Notes: generated by a model from the letters alone, not told the origin. Positions 34,896 to 43,505 are shown, counted from the first letter of the stretch. The stretch is 64,000 bases of DNA from Pseudomonas sp. MYb60 (GCF_002979555.1 NZ_PCOZ01000019.1:1-64000), one strand, 5' to 3'. Program-made: numbers and translations.

Positions 34896-36113
34896 TCACA
34901 CCTCCCTACTGCCGACATTGAAGACTTGAGCGGCGTACTGCAAAAACGAGGCGTCTTCGCAGACATTCTTGATCGGGTCATCGGAGAATTTCACCACCGG
35001 CTCACCGTGCACCCGCACCAGTTTCATCACGATGCTCAGCGGCTCCACGCCCTCCACATCGCAGGCCAGGCTGGTGCCCATGCCGAATCCGAACCTGGCC
35101 TTGCCGCGCACGTGCCGCAGGATCGGCAGGCATTTTTCGAAGTTCAGGCCATCGGAGAACATCAGGTCTTTGGTCATCGGGTCGATGCCCAGTTGCTGGT
35201 AGCGGGCCAGCACCTTGTCGGCCCAGGCGATGGGGTCGCCGGAGTCCTGGCGCAGGCCGTCATACAGTTTGGCGAAGTACAGGTCGAAGTCCTTGAGGAA
35301 AAAGTCGGTGCTGATGCAGTCGGTCAAGGCAATGCCAAGTCGCCCGCGGTATTCACGCACCCAGTTCTCCAGGGCGGCGTTCTGGCTCTCGCGCAGGCGC
35401 CCCAGTTGCTGGTGAACCATCAGCCATTGGTGGGCCATGGTGCCGATCAGCGGCAAGTCGAACTCATAGGCCAGGTGCGCGTTGCTGGTGCCGACGAACT
35501 GGCCGGGGAAGTCGCGGCGCATGATGTCGATCACTTCGCGCTGGGCCTTGAAGGACAGGCGCCGACGGGTGGAAAAATCCGACACCCGCAGGTCGGCCAG
35601 TTCTTCTCGGCTGAGGTTTTTTTCCAGCCAGTCAAACTTCTGGTAGAGCTTGCGGGTGACGTCTTCGAGGGTCACGTCGGGGTATTTGTCGCGGTTGCGC
35701 AACTCGCTCACCAGCGCCAGCACCGGCTGTTCGAACATGATGCAGTGCAGCATCGGGCCGACCACGCGGATGTTCAGCTGACCGTCGATTTCGCTGACAT
35801 GGATGTAGCGCAGGTTGAAGCGGAACAACCCGAGGAAGCGCTCGTAGTCCGGGGTGAGGTATTCGCGAAAACGCGGGTTGAACAGAAAACGCAGCTCGCC
35901 TTCACGCATGTGCAGGCCGGCGAGCTTTTCAAGTTCGTCGCGCAGTTGCGGAATCAGGTGGCCGAGCTTTTCTTTCGAGCGGACGATGAAGTTGTACTCC
36001 ACATCGACGTTGGGGTGCTGGTGCAGCACGGCCTGCATCATGGTGAAGGTGTAGTAGTCGGTATCGAGCAGGCCCTGGATCACCGGGGCGTCGAAGTCGT
36101 AGGCACTTTCCAT
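34896..36113 (-). CDS. pncB: Nicotinate phosphoribosyltransferase
   Basis: 405 residues. N terminus VIQGLLDTDYYTFTMMQAVL is the substrate-loop signature of NAPRTase; FSTRRRLSFKAQ, FVGTSNAHLAYEFDLPLIGT, MAHQW and DCISTDFFL follow in the expected order. Catalyses nicotinate + PRPP + ATP to nicotinate mononucleotide, the committed Preiss-Handler step. Located 11 bases after pncA and 1 base before nadE. Family length is about 400, so it is complete. Confidence 0.96.
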   Translation of the reverse strand: MESAYDFDAPVIQGLLDTDYYTFTMMQAVLHQHPNVDVEYNFIVRSKEKLGHLIPQLRDELEKLAGLHMREGELRFLFNPRFREYLTPDYERFLGLFRFNLRYIHVSEIDGQLNIRVVGPMLHCIMFEQPVLALVSELRNRDKYPDVTLEDVTRKLYQKFDWLEKNLSREELADLRVSDFSTRRRLSFKAQREVIDIMRRDFPGQFVGTSNAHLAYEFDLPLIGTMAHQWLMVHQQLGRLRESQNAALENWVREYRGRLGIALTDCISTDFFLKDFDLYFAKLYDGLRQDSGDPIAWADKVLARYQQLGIDPMTKDLMFSDGLNFEKCLPILRHVRGKARFGFGMGTSLACDVEGVEPLSIVMKLVRVHGEPVVKFSDDPIKNVCEDASFLQYAAQVFNVGSREV

Positions 36114-36124
36114 GGGGTGTCTCC

Positions 36125-36772
36125 TTAACGCGCGGCCATCGCGGCCAGTTCTTCGCGGGTGCGGCTGATGGCGGCACCGGCCTCGAGCAAATCCTTCACC
36201 GCCTGGATGCCACCCTCTTCGGTAATGCCTCGGCAGGCTGGCAGGTGCAGCACCACGTCGAAACCGGCCTTGAGCAGTTGCAGCGCGGTGGTCTTGACGC
36301 AGTAGTCCAGGGCCAGGCCGCCGACGATCACCCGAACAACCCCATGGGCGTTCAGGTACTCGATGACACCGGTGGACAGCTTGTCGTGAAGGTCGTGGAA
36401 GCAGGCGCCGTAGGGGTGCAGGTCGGGTTCGACGCCTTTCCAGATGAAGTAATCGTAGTCGTAGGGCGTGGGCAGCTCATCCAGCAGCGTGAAACCCTCA
36501 GTACCCGGCACGCAGTGGCTGACCCACGTGACATCCGCATGTTCCAGGCCAGTGGGCTGGAGCATCTCGCTGTGTTGCGCCACCACCCAGGGTGCCTGGG
36601 GCGTGTGGGCGTCCTTGCTGCCGACACGGTGGCCGGCCAGGCTGGCCATATAGTTGAGTTCGGCGCCGATCTGGTCACCGCCAACCACCGGCAATTCATT
36701 CGGGCAGAGCGGCGTGAAACTCTTCTGGGCATCGACGTCGAAGGAAGCAATGGCAGTGTTCGCAAGGGTCAT
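36125..36772 (-). CDS. pncA: Nicotinamidase
   Basis: 215 residues, isochorismatase-like fold. Catalytic triad: Asp in FDVDAQKSF, Lys in FIWKGVEPD and Cys in GLALDYCVKTTAL. Metal ligands in SKDAHTP/SH regions are also seen. Deamidates nicotinamide to nicotinate. ATG 36772 has AGGAG 8 bases upstream; the longer in-frame start would lie beyond it. First gene of the NAD salvage operon, with a strong palindrome 27 bases upstream that likely binds NrtR. Confidence 0.95.
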   Translation of the reverse strand: MTLANTAIASFDVDAQKSFTPLCPNELPVVGGDQIGAELNYMASLAGHRVGSKDAHTPQAPWVVAQHSEMLQPTGLEHADVTWVSHCVPGTEGFTLLDELPTPYDYDYFIWKGVEPDLHPYGACFHDLHDKLSTGVIEYLNAHGVVRVIVGGLALDYCVKTTALQLLKAGFDVVLHLPACRGITEEGGIQAVKDLLEAGAAISRTREELAAMAAR

Positions 36773-36798
36773 GGCGGTTCTCCTGTGGCCTGACAACA

Positions 36799-36819
36799 AA
36801 AGTACACGTCATGTACTTT
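36799..36819. promoter_or_regulatory. NrtR operator
   Basis: Perfect 8-base arms AAAGTACA and TGTACTTT around CGTCA, between the divergent pncA and nrtR genes. A partial second copy (AGTACATGACATAT) begins at 36856, about 50 bases closer to nrtR. NrtR repressors are known to bind dyads of the GTACA...TGTAC kind upstream of NAD salvage genes. Confidence 0.75.
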
Positions 36820-36918
36820 CATTGCAACAAACATTTAGTTCTCTATCCTTGTGCCAGTACATGACATATCTGTTCGATCCGTTAGACTATGCCCCGCCAC
36901 TGCTCACAAGGATTGCCC

Positions 36919-37617
36919 ATGTCACTCAGCGCCTACCTCCACACCGTCGACCTGTGCGTGCTGTTCTACTGCCGCGCCTCCGGGGAGTTGAAGCTGTTGC
37001 TGAACAAACGTGAAGCCGAGCCGTTCGCCGGCCATTGGGCGTTGCCGGGTGTGGTGGTCAACGGCGGCGTGCAGGACCTGAGCCTCAAGGATGCGGTAGA
37101 GCGGCTGCGCGCCAGTGACAAGGTGGGGTTCGACCTGGCCTGGAGCGAACAAGTAGGCACCGTGGGGGATGCATTTCGCGATCCGCGCTGCTGGTCGTCG
37201 TCGACTTTTTACCTGGCGATTGTCGCGGATGCAGTGGCGCTGGACGAGCATCAAGCCTGGTTTGCGCTGAACGCGGTGGCCGACGGCAGCATCCGGCTGC
37301 CGTTCGATCACAACCTGATCGTCGCGGCGGTGCACGAGCGCTTGTTGTCCAAGTCGCTGTACAGCAGCTTGCCGCTGATGTTCCTGGGCGATGAGTTCAG
37401 CGCGCCGGAAGCGACCACGATTTTTTCCGTTGTGCTCTCGCGACCGGTATTGAAGACCAGCATCCGCCAGCGCTTGCTGAAACTGACCGAGGCCGGGTAT
37501 TTGCGCGAGACCGGGCGCAAGAAGAATGGCGAGGGTGGCAGGCCGCAGGCGACGGTGGAGGTGTTGAAGCCTGGGGCGGTGTACTTTTTTGATCGCAGCT
37601 TTGCAGAGCAGGCCTGA
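36919..37617 (+). CDS. nrtR: NrtR, Nudix-related transcriptional regulator of NAD biosynthesis
   Basis: 232 residues. N-terminal Nudix-like domain (LCVLFYCRASGELKLLLNKR, FAGHWALPGVVVNG, GTVGDAFRDPR) without a full catalytic Nudix box, followed by a C-terminal winged helix (ATTIFSVVLSRPVLKTSIRQ, KLTEAGYLRETG, GRPQATV). NrtR represses NAD salvage genes and responds to ADP-ribose or related molecules. Divergent from pncA-pncB-nadE with the operator between them. ATG 36919 keeps the usual MSxxxYLHTVDLC start; an upstream in-frame ATG at 36889 is less likely. Confidence 0.93.
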   Translation: MSLSAYLHTVDLCVLFYCRASGELKLLLNKREAEPFAGHWALPGVVVNGGVQDLSLKDAVERLRASDKVGFDLAWSEQVGTVGDAFRDPRCWSSSTFYLAIVADAVALDEHQAWFALNAVADGSIRLPFDHNLIVAAVHERLLSKSLYSSLPLMFLGDEFSAPEATTIFSVVLSRPVLKTSIRQRLLKLTEAGYLRETGRKKNGEGGRPQATVEVLKPGAVYFFDRSFAEQA

Positions 37618-37639
37618 TTCAAGGATCAATGAAACTAAA

Positions 37640-37667
37640 GGTGGGCGCTGGCTCGCCAGCTCCCACC
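37640..37667. terminator. Bidirectional hairpin between nrtR and the SDR gene
   Basis: Near-perfect stem GGTGGGcGCTGGC / GCCAGCtCCCACC with a 2-base centre, located between the convergent nrtR and SDR genes. No clear T-run, so efficiency is uncertain. Confidence 0.6.
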
Positions 37668-37693
37668 GTCAATCGTCTTGGTCTGGACGAACG

Positions 37694-38467
37694 TCAGCTC
37701 ATCCAGTTGCCGCCATCGACATTGTAGGTTTGCGCGACCACATAATCGGCCTCTTTGGACGCGAGGAAAATCGCCATTCCGGTCAGGTCCTCCGCCGTGC
37801 CCATCCGCCCAAACGGCACCTCGGCCCCTACCCGTTTTTTCTTCTCTCCCGGCGCCAGGCCTTCATGTTTGGCGAACAGCGCGTCCACCCCATCCCAATG
37901 CTCGCCGTCCACCACGCCCGGGGCGATGGCGTTGACGTTGATGCCCTGCCCGATCAGGTTCAACCCCGCCGATTGCGTGAGGCTGATCACGGCGGCCTTG
38001 GTCGCGCAGTACACCGCCACCAGTGGCTCGCCACGGCGCCCGGCCTGGCTGGCCATGTTGATGATCTTACCGCCGTGACCCTGGCTGATCATCTGGCGCG
38101 CGGCGGCCTGCAAGGTGAACAGGGTGCCGGCGACGTTGATCGAGAAGAGTCGCTCGACGCTGTCGCGGGTGATGTCGACGATGGGCGCCAGGTCGAACAG
38201 CGCGGCGTTGTTGACCAGGATGTCCAGCTTGCCAGCCGTGCCCACCACGGCGGCAATCGCGTTGTCGATGGAGGCTTGATCGGTGACATCCATCTGCACG
38301 GCGTAGGCCTGCGGGCCAAGCTCACTGGCCGTGGCCTGGGCCCGTTGCAGGTCGATATCGGCGATGGCAACGGTGGCGCCCTCGGCGATGTAGGCCTGGG
38401 CAAAGGCGCGACCTATCCCGCGCGCCGATCCGGTGATCAGCGCGCTTTTACCTTCGAGTCGTTTCAT
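37694..38467 (-). CDS. Short-chain dehydrogenase, L-iditol/sorbitol dehydrogenase-like
   Basis: 257 residues, classical SDR. NAD site TGSARGIGRAFA near residue 13, acidic selector in VAIADIDLQRA, NNAALFD, catalytic Ser/Tyr/Lys in NMASQAGRRGEP and AVYCATKAAVI, C-terminal DGGNWMS. The wording is close to PolS/SmoS sorbitol (L-iditol) 2-dehydrogenases, which oxidise sorbitol to fructose. It starts 20 bases after the mtlE stop, so it is in the same operon as a polyol-binding protein. A long upstream frame extension through mtlE is a shadow. Confidence 0.88.
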   Translation of the reverse strand: MKRLEGKSALITGSARGIGRAFAQAYIAEGATVAIADIDLQRAQATASELGPQAYAVQMDVTDQASIDNAIAAVVGTAGKLDILVNNAALFDLAPIVDITRDSVERLFSINVAGTLFTLQAAARQMISQGHGGKIINMASQAGRRGEPLVAVYCATKAAVISLTQSAGLNLIGQGINVNAIAPGVVDGEHWDGVDALFAKHEGLAPGEKKKRVGAEVPFGRMGTAEDLTGMAIFLASKEADYVVAQTYNVDGGNWMS

Positions 38468-38487
38468 GGGTGCGGGTCCGTTGACAA

Positions 38488-39798
38488 TCATTTGGGGTAG
38501 CCGGCGCGTTTCATCTCGCGCTCGGTGGTGGACTGGGCTTGCTGCAACGCCTGCTCGACCGACATGCCACCAGTCAGCGCGGCCGAGAACAGCTTGCCCA
38601 CCGAAGTGCCGATGGCCTGAAACTCGGGAATGGTCACGTATTGGATGCCCACGTATGGCACGGGCTTGGCCGACGGGTGCGCGGGGTCGGCGTGCTTCAT
38701 CATCTCCAGGGTCACCTGGGCGAACGGCGCGGCCTTGAGGTACGCCTCGCTGTAAGTGGATTGGCGGGTGCCTGGCGGTACGTTGGTGATGCCGTCCTTG
38801 TCGGCGACCAGTTGGATGTACGCCTTGGAGGTGGCCCAGGCAATGAACGCCTTGGCCGCCTCCTTGTGCTGGGAGGTGGCCGGAATGGCCAGGGACCAGG
38901 CGTACAGCCACGACGAGCCCTTGTCGGTGACTTCGGTGGGTGCGGCGGCGAACCCGACGCTGTCGGCCACCTTGCTCTGGCTCTTGTCGGTGGTGAAGGA
39001 GCCGGCGACGCTGGCATCCACCCAGATCGCGCACTTGCCGCTGTTGAACAGCGCCAGGGTTTCATTGAAGCCGTTGCTGGACACCCCTGGTGGGCCATAT
39101 TTTTTCAACGTGTCGACGTAGAAATTGGCCGCGGCGGTCCACTCCGGGCTGGTCAGTTCGGGCTTCCACTGTTCATCGAACCAGCGTGCGCCGAAGGCAT
39201 TGGCCATGGTGCTCAGCAGGGCAATGTTCTCGCCCCAGCCAGCCTTGCCGCGCAGGCACAGGCCGTACTGGCCCTTGTCTTTCACCGTCAGCTTGGCGGC
39301 AAACTCACCCAACTGCGTCCACGTCGGGTGTGCGGGCATGCTCAGCCCGGCCTGCTGGAACAAGTCAGTGCGGTAGTAAGTGACGGTGCTCTCGCCGTAG
39401 AACGGCAAGGCGTACAAGGTGTTGTTGACCGACAGGCCCTGACGCACGGAGGGGAAAATATCGTCGACGTCATAGTCGGCCGGCAGTTGGGTCAGCGGTT
39501 CCAGCCATTGCTTGGCGCCCCACAACGGGGTTTCGTAGGTGCCGATGGTCAGCACATCGAACTGCCCGCCCTGGGTGGCGATATCGGTGGTAAGGCGCTG
39601 ACGCAGGACGTTTTCTTCCAGCACCACCCAGTTGAGCTTGATGTCCGGGTGCTGCGCTTCGAACACCTTGGACAGGCGCTGCATGCGGATCATGTCGCTG
39701 TTGTTGACCGTGGCGATGGTGACAGTGTCGGCAGCGTGACTGGGCATGGCCAGCGCCAGGCCGGACAGCAGGAACAGCACTTGCGGGAGCTTGAGCAT
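38488..39798 (-). CDS. mtlE: Polyol (mannitol/sorbitol) ABC transporter substrate-binding protein
   Basis: 436 residues, family 1 sugar-binding protein. Signal peptide MLKLPQVLFLLSGLALAMPS then HAADT directs it to the periplasm. Internal features: LPFYGESTVTYYRTDLFQQA, YGLCLRGKAGWGENIA and TYSEAYLKAAPFA. It resembles MtlE/SmoE of mannitol/sorbitol importers. ATG 39798 has AGGTGG 8 bases upstream; the longer start would be GTG at 39810, overlapping that site. The permease and ATPase genes that normally follow (mtlF, mtlG, mtlK) are absent here; the next gene is the SDR. Likely activated by the divergent MtlR. Confidence 0.9.
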   Translation of the reverse strand: MLKLPQVLFLLSGLALAMPSHAADTVTIATVNNSDMIRMQRLSKVFEAQHPDIKLNWVVLEENVLRQRLTTDIATQGGQFDVLTIGTYETPLWGAKQWLEPLTQLPADYDVDDIFPSVRQGLSVNNTLYALPFYGESTVTYYRTDLFQQAGLSMPAHPTWTQLGEFAAKLTVKDKGQYGLCLRGKAGWGENIALLSTMANAFGARWFDEQWKPELTSPEWTAAANFYVDTLKKYGPPGVSSNGFNETLALFNSGKCAIWVDASVAGSFTTDKSQSKVADSVGFAAAPTEVTDKGSSWLYAWSLAIPATSQHKEAAKAFIAWATSKAYIQLVADKDGITNVPPGTRQSTYSEAYLKAAPFAQVTLEMMKHADPAHPSAKPVPYVGIQYVTIPEFQAIGTSVGKLFSAALTGGMSVEQALQQAQSTTEREMKRAGYPK

Positions 39799-39884
39799 GG
39801 CGGTATCCACCTGTTGTTTTTGTTGTTGAGGGCCGATTACAGCAGCTTGGCCCTGGCCTCACAAACCCATGGCGGATGCCCGGC

Positions 39885-39926
39885 TGATACTTTTTTAACC
39901 TGGGCAGCGCAGTTAAAAAAGTATCA
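39885..39926. promoter_or_regulatory. 15-base inverted repeat in the mtlE/mtlR intergenic region
   Basis: TGATACTTTTTTAAC and GTTAAAAAAGTATCA form perfect 15-base arms around 12 bases. It lies about 87 bases before mtlE and 84 before mtlR. Such a long dyad between a divergent AraC regulator and its target is a strong operator candidate. It may also fold as a cruciform or RNA hairpin. Confidence 0.65.
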
Positions 39927-40009
39927 GTGCCCTGTGACACAAGGGGTAGCGCGCACCCCGCCGGGGCGCGTATTTTGAGCGGATTACAAGAATCACAAGA
40001 AGCCCTGCC

Positions 40010-40906
40010 ATGCCTGCCAGCCGCGCCCAGCTGTTCGAGCACCGTCCCGCCGAACGTGAAGTGATCCTGCCCGAACCCGACCATTGCTTTCGCTGGTTCG
40101 AGCACGACTACCCCTATGACCTGGCGCGCTGGAACCATCATCCCGAGTTCGAAATCCACTTGATCCGCCAAGGTTGCGGCAAGCTGGTGGCAGGCGACTA
40201 CATCGGCCCCTTCAGCGCAGGCCATGTGGCCTTGATTGGTCCGGACCTGCCCCACGACTGGATCGGCGAACTGGCACCCGGCGAGTACCAGCGCGGTCGT
40301 GATGTGGTGCTGCAATTCGACGGCACCGCCCTGCTCGGCCTGCGCAAGGTCCTGCCGGAGCTGGGCGACTTGCAGCCGTTGTTCGAACGGGCACGGCGCG
40401 GCCTCGAGTTTGGCGGCGACACCGCCGTACAGGCGGCGCGCTTGATGGAAGACATCGGTCACGCCCAGGGTTTGCAGCGGCTGGTCCTGTTCCTGCAGTT
40501 GCTCAATACCCTGAAAAACGCCCCACCCCCGCATGCCAAGGCCTTGGCCAGCCCCTACTACGCCCCCAGCCTGGACGCGCGCAGCGCCGAACGCATCAGC
40601 AAGGCGTTCGACTACCTGATGCGCGAACTCACCGGCGACGTGCGCCTGTCGGACATTGCCCGGCAACTGGAGATGAGCGAGCCGGGCTTCTCACGGTTCT
40701 TCAAGCGCAACACCGGCCATGGTTTCATCGACCTGATGCGCAAGTTTCGCGTGCAGCGCGCGTGCCGGTTATTGCTGCAAAGCGAAATGTCAGTGTCGGA
40801 TATCTGCTTTGAAGTGGGCTACGCCAACCTGTCCAACTTCAATCGCCACTTCCGCATCGAAATGCACCAGACCCCTACCGAATACCGCCAGGCACACTCA
40901 CTGTAG
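40010..40906 (+). CDS. mtlR: AraC family regulator of polyol genes, MtlR-like
   Basis: 298 residues. N-terminal cupin-type sensing domain (FRWFEHDYPYDLARWNHHPE, IHLIRQGCG, GPDLPHDW) and C-terminal double HTH (VRLSDIARQLEMSEPGFSRF, then SVSDICFEVGYANLSNFNRH). Length and wording match MtlR of P. fluorescens, which activates mannitol/sorbitol/arabitol operons. It is divergent from mtlE. Start at ATG 40010, which gives the conserved N terminus. Confidence 0.88.
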   Translation: MPASRAQLFEHRPAEREVILPEPDHCFRWFEHDYPYDLARWNHHPEFEIHLIRQGCGKLVAGDYIGPFSAGHVALIGPDLPHDWIGELAPGEYQRGRDVVLQFDGTALLGLRKVLPELGDLQPLFERARRGLEFGGDTAVQAARLMEDIGHAQGLQRLVLFLQLLNTLKNAPPPHAKALASPYYAPSLDARSAERISKAFDYLMRELTGDVRLSDIARQLEMSEPGFSRFFKRNTGHGFIDLMRKFRVQRACRLLLQSEMSVSDICFEVGYANLSNFNRHFRIEMHQTPTEYRQAHSL

Positions 40907-40926
40907 GCGCCGGTTTGCCGGCGCCT
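40905..40926. terminator. Hairpin between convergent mtlR and the quinone oxidoreductase gene
   Basis: AGGCGCCGG / CCGGCGCCT with a 4-base loop, overlapping the mtlR stop and 7 bases from the end of the convergent gene. A nearly identical hairpin lies at 52404-52431, so this is a recurring terminator-like element. Confidence 0.7.
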
Positions 40927-40932
40927 GCACGG

Positions 40933-41892
40933 TCAGGGCAGGAAGATGATTTTGTCTGCACTGCCTTCATTGACCTGGGCGTAGCTCTGCACGCCATCGG
41001 CCAGCGCTACCTCACGCAAGCCTTCGGGCAGGGGCAGCGCGCCGTCATCGAAGAAGCGCCCGAACTGCTCAAGCATCACCGCACATTGTTCGCAGTTGTA
41101 GAGCAACGAATTGATCCCCACCACCGAGCCACCCTTGCGGTACAGGTTCAGGGCCGGCAGTTGCACCTGGCCGTCCACCGGCGCGGCAATGATCGCGATG
41201 CGTCCGAACGGCGCCAAACCTGCCACTGCTGCCGGCAACCAGAAACCGGTGGTGTCGAAGATCACGTCGGCACCGCCCTTGAACACCGCATTGACCTGCG
41301 CGCCCAGCGCTTCGGGCGCGCCCAGGGCAATGGTCTCGATGCCCTGGCGCTGCAACACCTCGACCTGCTCCGGCCGACGCACCGCCGCCAGTACCTGGGC
41401 GCCGCGGGTTTTTGCCAGGGCCAGGGTCGCGCTGCCCACGGCGCCATTGGCGCCAATCACCAGCAGGCGCGTGCCGTTGCTCACACCGCTACGCTCCAAG
41501 GCATCCCACGCAGTGGTGTAGGGAACGCCGAGGCTGGCAGCCTGGGCGAAGCTTAAATGGCTGGGCTTGCGCGCCACGCCCTTGGCCGAGACTGTCAGGA
41601 ACTGGGCGTGGGAGCCGTCGGCAAAAAAACCGAGGTCACGCCCGGTGCCCCAGACTTCCTGGCCGAGCAGCGCCTGCGGGCCTTCCACCACCACGCCGGC
41701 GAAATCACGGCCGGGGATGCGTGGCAAGGTCGTGTAGGGAAAGCGCCCCAGCACGTTTTTCACATCGCTGGGGTTAAGGCCGGCGGCCTTGATCTCGACC
41801 AGTACTTCACCGGTCGCGGGCACCGGGGTGGCGACGTCAACGAAGCGCAGGGCAGCAAGGTCACCGGTGGCAGAAAATTGCAGGGCTTTCAT
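40933..41892 (-). CDS. Zinc-free medium-chain dehydrogenase, quinone oxidoreductase-like
   Basis: 319 residues, MDR superfamily. N-terminal GroES-like fold with AAGLNPSDVKNVLGRFPYTT and PRIPGRDFAGVVVEG; Rossmann motif VIGANGAVGSATLALA near residue 150. No structural-zinc cysteine set, so it belongs to the quinone oxidoreductase/zeta-crystallin side, using NADPH. Substrate unknown. ATG 41892 has GGAG 7 bases upstream. It stands alone, convergent with mtlR, upstream of a small XapX gene on the same strand. Confidence 0.85.
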   Translation of the reverse strand: MKALQFSATGDLAALRFVDVATPVPATGEVLVEIKAAGLNPSDVKNVLGRFPYTTLPRIPGRDFAGVVVEGPQALLGQEVWGTGRDLGFFADGSHAQFLTVSAKGVARKPSHLSFAQAASLGVPYTTAWDALERSGVSNGTRLLVIGANGAVGSATLALAKTRGAQVLAAVRRPEQVEVLQRQGIETIALGAPEALGAQVNAVFKGGADVIFDTTGFWLPAAVAGLAPFGRIAIIAAPVDGQVQLPALNLYRKGGSVVGINSLLYNCEQCAVMLEQFGRFFDDGALPLPEGLREVALADGVQSYAQVNEGSADKIIFLP

Positions 41893-41922
41893 GGCCAATC
41901 TCCATTGAAGGGAAAATAGGAA

Positions 41923-42096
41923 TCAGGTCAACCAACCGCTCACCAGTTGCCGGCCCATGGGCCAGAGTTTTTCACCCAGCAGCATGCCCATCAGCCCGAT
42001 CAGGGCAATGGCTGGCGGCGCAGGCGAGCGGAAATCCAGGGCGCCGTAGATCACGCCGACAAACAGGCCAATGGCGAGGGAGATCAGGTAGTTCAT
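41923..42096 (-). CDS. XapX domain small membrane protein
   Basis: 57 residues with two hydrophobic segments (ISLAIGLFVGVIYGALDF and PPAIALIGLMGMLLGEKLWP), the layout of XapX proteins, whose function is not known. Start at ATG 42096 fits the family; the longer frame to 42153 has no support. Located between the oxidoreductase and an AraC gene on the same strand. Confidence 0.75.
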   Translation of the reverse strand: MNYLISLAIGLFVGVIYGALDFRSPAPPAIALIGLMGMLLGEKLWPMGRQLVSGWLT

Positions 42097-42184
42097 GAGG
42101 TTGACGCCGTGTAGGTTGATGGACGCAGTGTAGAGCGCCCATTCCTGAAGCATCGGCCAAGTGCTTCAGGATTTCGGCCAAACC

Positions 42185-42949
42185 TCAGCCGGTGTAATGC
42201 GATGGCGCCACGCCCAGCTCGCGCCGGAACATGTCGCTGAAACTGCTGGGGGAATAGCCGAGGGAACGTGCAATACCGCTGACGGATTGGCCCTGGATCA
42301 ACTCCGCCACCGCCGTGGCCAACTGCACCTGACGCCGCCATTGGGCGAACCCCATGCCCAGGTGGTGCTGATACAACCGCGCGAGCGTGCGCACGCTGGC
42401 ACCGGCGGTTTCGGCGTGGTGTTCGAAGGATATGTCCAGCGACGGCGCGGCCATGACTGCCTGGCAGGCATTGATCAAGCGCCGGTCGGCGTCGACCGGC
42501 ATGGCGATGCGGATCTGCGAGCGGCGAGCCCGTTGCAGTTCCAGCAGGGCCAGGCTGACCACGGCGTCGTAATAGCCGCCGTCAGCACCATCGCCCTCGT
42601 CCACCAGCGTGACGATCAACTCGCGCAGCAGGCCGCCGACCTCGATCACCTGCACCTGCCTGTCCAGCGTTGCCGCCAGCGCCGGTCGCAGGTAGATATT
42701 GCGCATTTGCAGGTCCGACACTACGCGGATCCCATGCTCCACCCCCGGCGGCAACCACACCGCACGCTGGGGCGGCACCACCAGGGCTTCGCGCGGGGTC
42801 TCGACCCACATCACGCCGCTCATGGCGTAGAGCAACTGGCCCCAATCGTGGCTGTGGGGCTCCACGAACAGACCACGGGGATAAGTGCGCGCCAGCGGCT
42901 GCACGGGGACGGCGGGGTCACTCAGGTCGGGGGGCGCGGCGAGGGCCAT
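42185..42949 (-). CDS. AraC family transcriptional regulator with cupin domain
   Basis: 254 residues. N-terminal cupin (PRGLFVEPHSHDWGQLLYAM, VPPQRAVWLPPGVEHGI) and C-terminal AraC HTH (ASVRTLARLYQHHLGMGFAQ, SGIARSLGYSPSSFSDMFRR). This short cupin-AraC type often regulates an adjacent exporter or oxidoreductase, here possibly the XapX gene downstream. No clear ribosome site; a TTG-initiated start at 42964 is also possible. Confidence 0.87.
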   Translation of the reverse strand: MALAAPPDLSDPAVPVQPLARTYPRGLFVEPHSHDWGQLLYAMSGVMWVETPREALVVPPQRAVWLPPGVEHGIRVVSDLQMRNIYLRPALAATLDRQVQVIEVGGLLRELIVTLVDEGDGADGGYYDAVVSLALLELQRARRSQIRIAMPVDADRRLINACQAVMAAPSLDISFEHHAETAGASVRTLARLYQHHLGMGFAQWRRQVQLATAVAELIQGQSVSGIARSLGYSPSSFSDMFRRELGVAPSHYTG

Positions 42950-43045
42950 GGGGGAGCACATCAATCAAAGGTGAACCCCTATGGTAATAAGCCCCCGCTC
43001 ACTGAAACAACACAAATCCAAACGCGCGCGCAGGGCGTGTCATCG

Positions 43046-43501
43046 CTAATCGACCTGACGGGTATTGCTGCGATACATGAACACCAGCGCCAGCGCCAGG
43101 CAGAGCATCGCCAGGATCCGGCTGCCCGACAGCTCGATGGCCGGGTTGCCCAGCCAGCCGAAATTGTCGATCAACATGCCCATGCCCAATTGCCCGACGA
43201 TCACCGCCACCGTGGCCACTGCCGTGCCGACGACAGGCACCGCGCCCACCATCACGATCATGTACACCACGCCGAACAGTGCGCCGGTGAGTTGCCATTT
43301 CGGCACGTCCAGCAGGCTGACCGCCTGGGCGGGCTCGAAGAAGAAAATCAGCAGCGCGGTGGTGAGTGCGCCCACGGCGAAGGTCAGCAAGCTGCTGCGC
43401 AATACGCCTACCGACTGGCCGAGACGCCCGTTGATCGCGGCCTGCACGCTCAATACCGCACCGGCGGCAATCACCAGTACCAACAACAGAATCAGATTCA
43501 T
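43046..43501 (-). CDS. DMT family transporter, YdcZ/DUF606 half-size protein (second of pair)
   Basis: 151 residues with five hydrophobic segments. MNLILLLVLVIAAGAVLSVQ, AAINGRLGQSVGVLRSSL and GQLGMGMLIDNFGWLG are typical of YdcZ (DUF606). It is 4 bases from the end of a second YdcZ gene and probably forms a heterodimer with it. Substrate unknown. ATG 43501 chosen because the family begins MN(L)ILLL. Confidence 0.85.
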   Translation of the reverse strand: MNLILLLVLVIAAGAVLSVQAAINGRLGQSVGVLRSSLLTFAVGALTTALLIFFFEPAQAVSLLDVPKWQLTGALFGVVYMIVMVGAVPVVGTAVATVAVIVGQLGMGMLIDNFGWLGNPAIELSGSRILAMLCLALALVFMYRSNTRQVD

Positions 43502-43505
43502 CGTC

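Noticed and set aside
37694..39034. 446-codon minus-strand frame running through the SDR and part of mtlE
   Set aside because: Only the last 257 codons are the SDR; the upstream part is an out-of-frame reading of mtlE and has Arg/His-rich composition. No fusion protein is supported.
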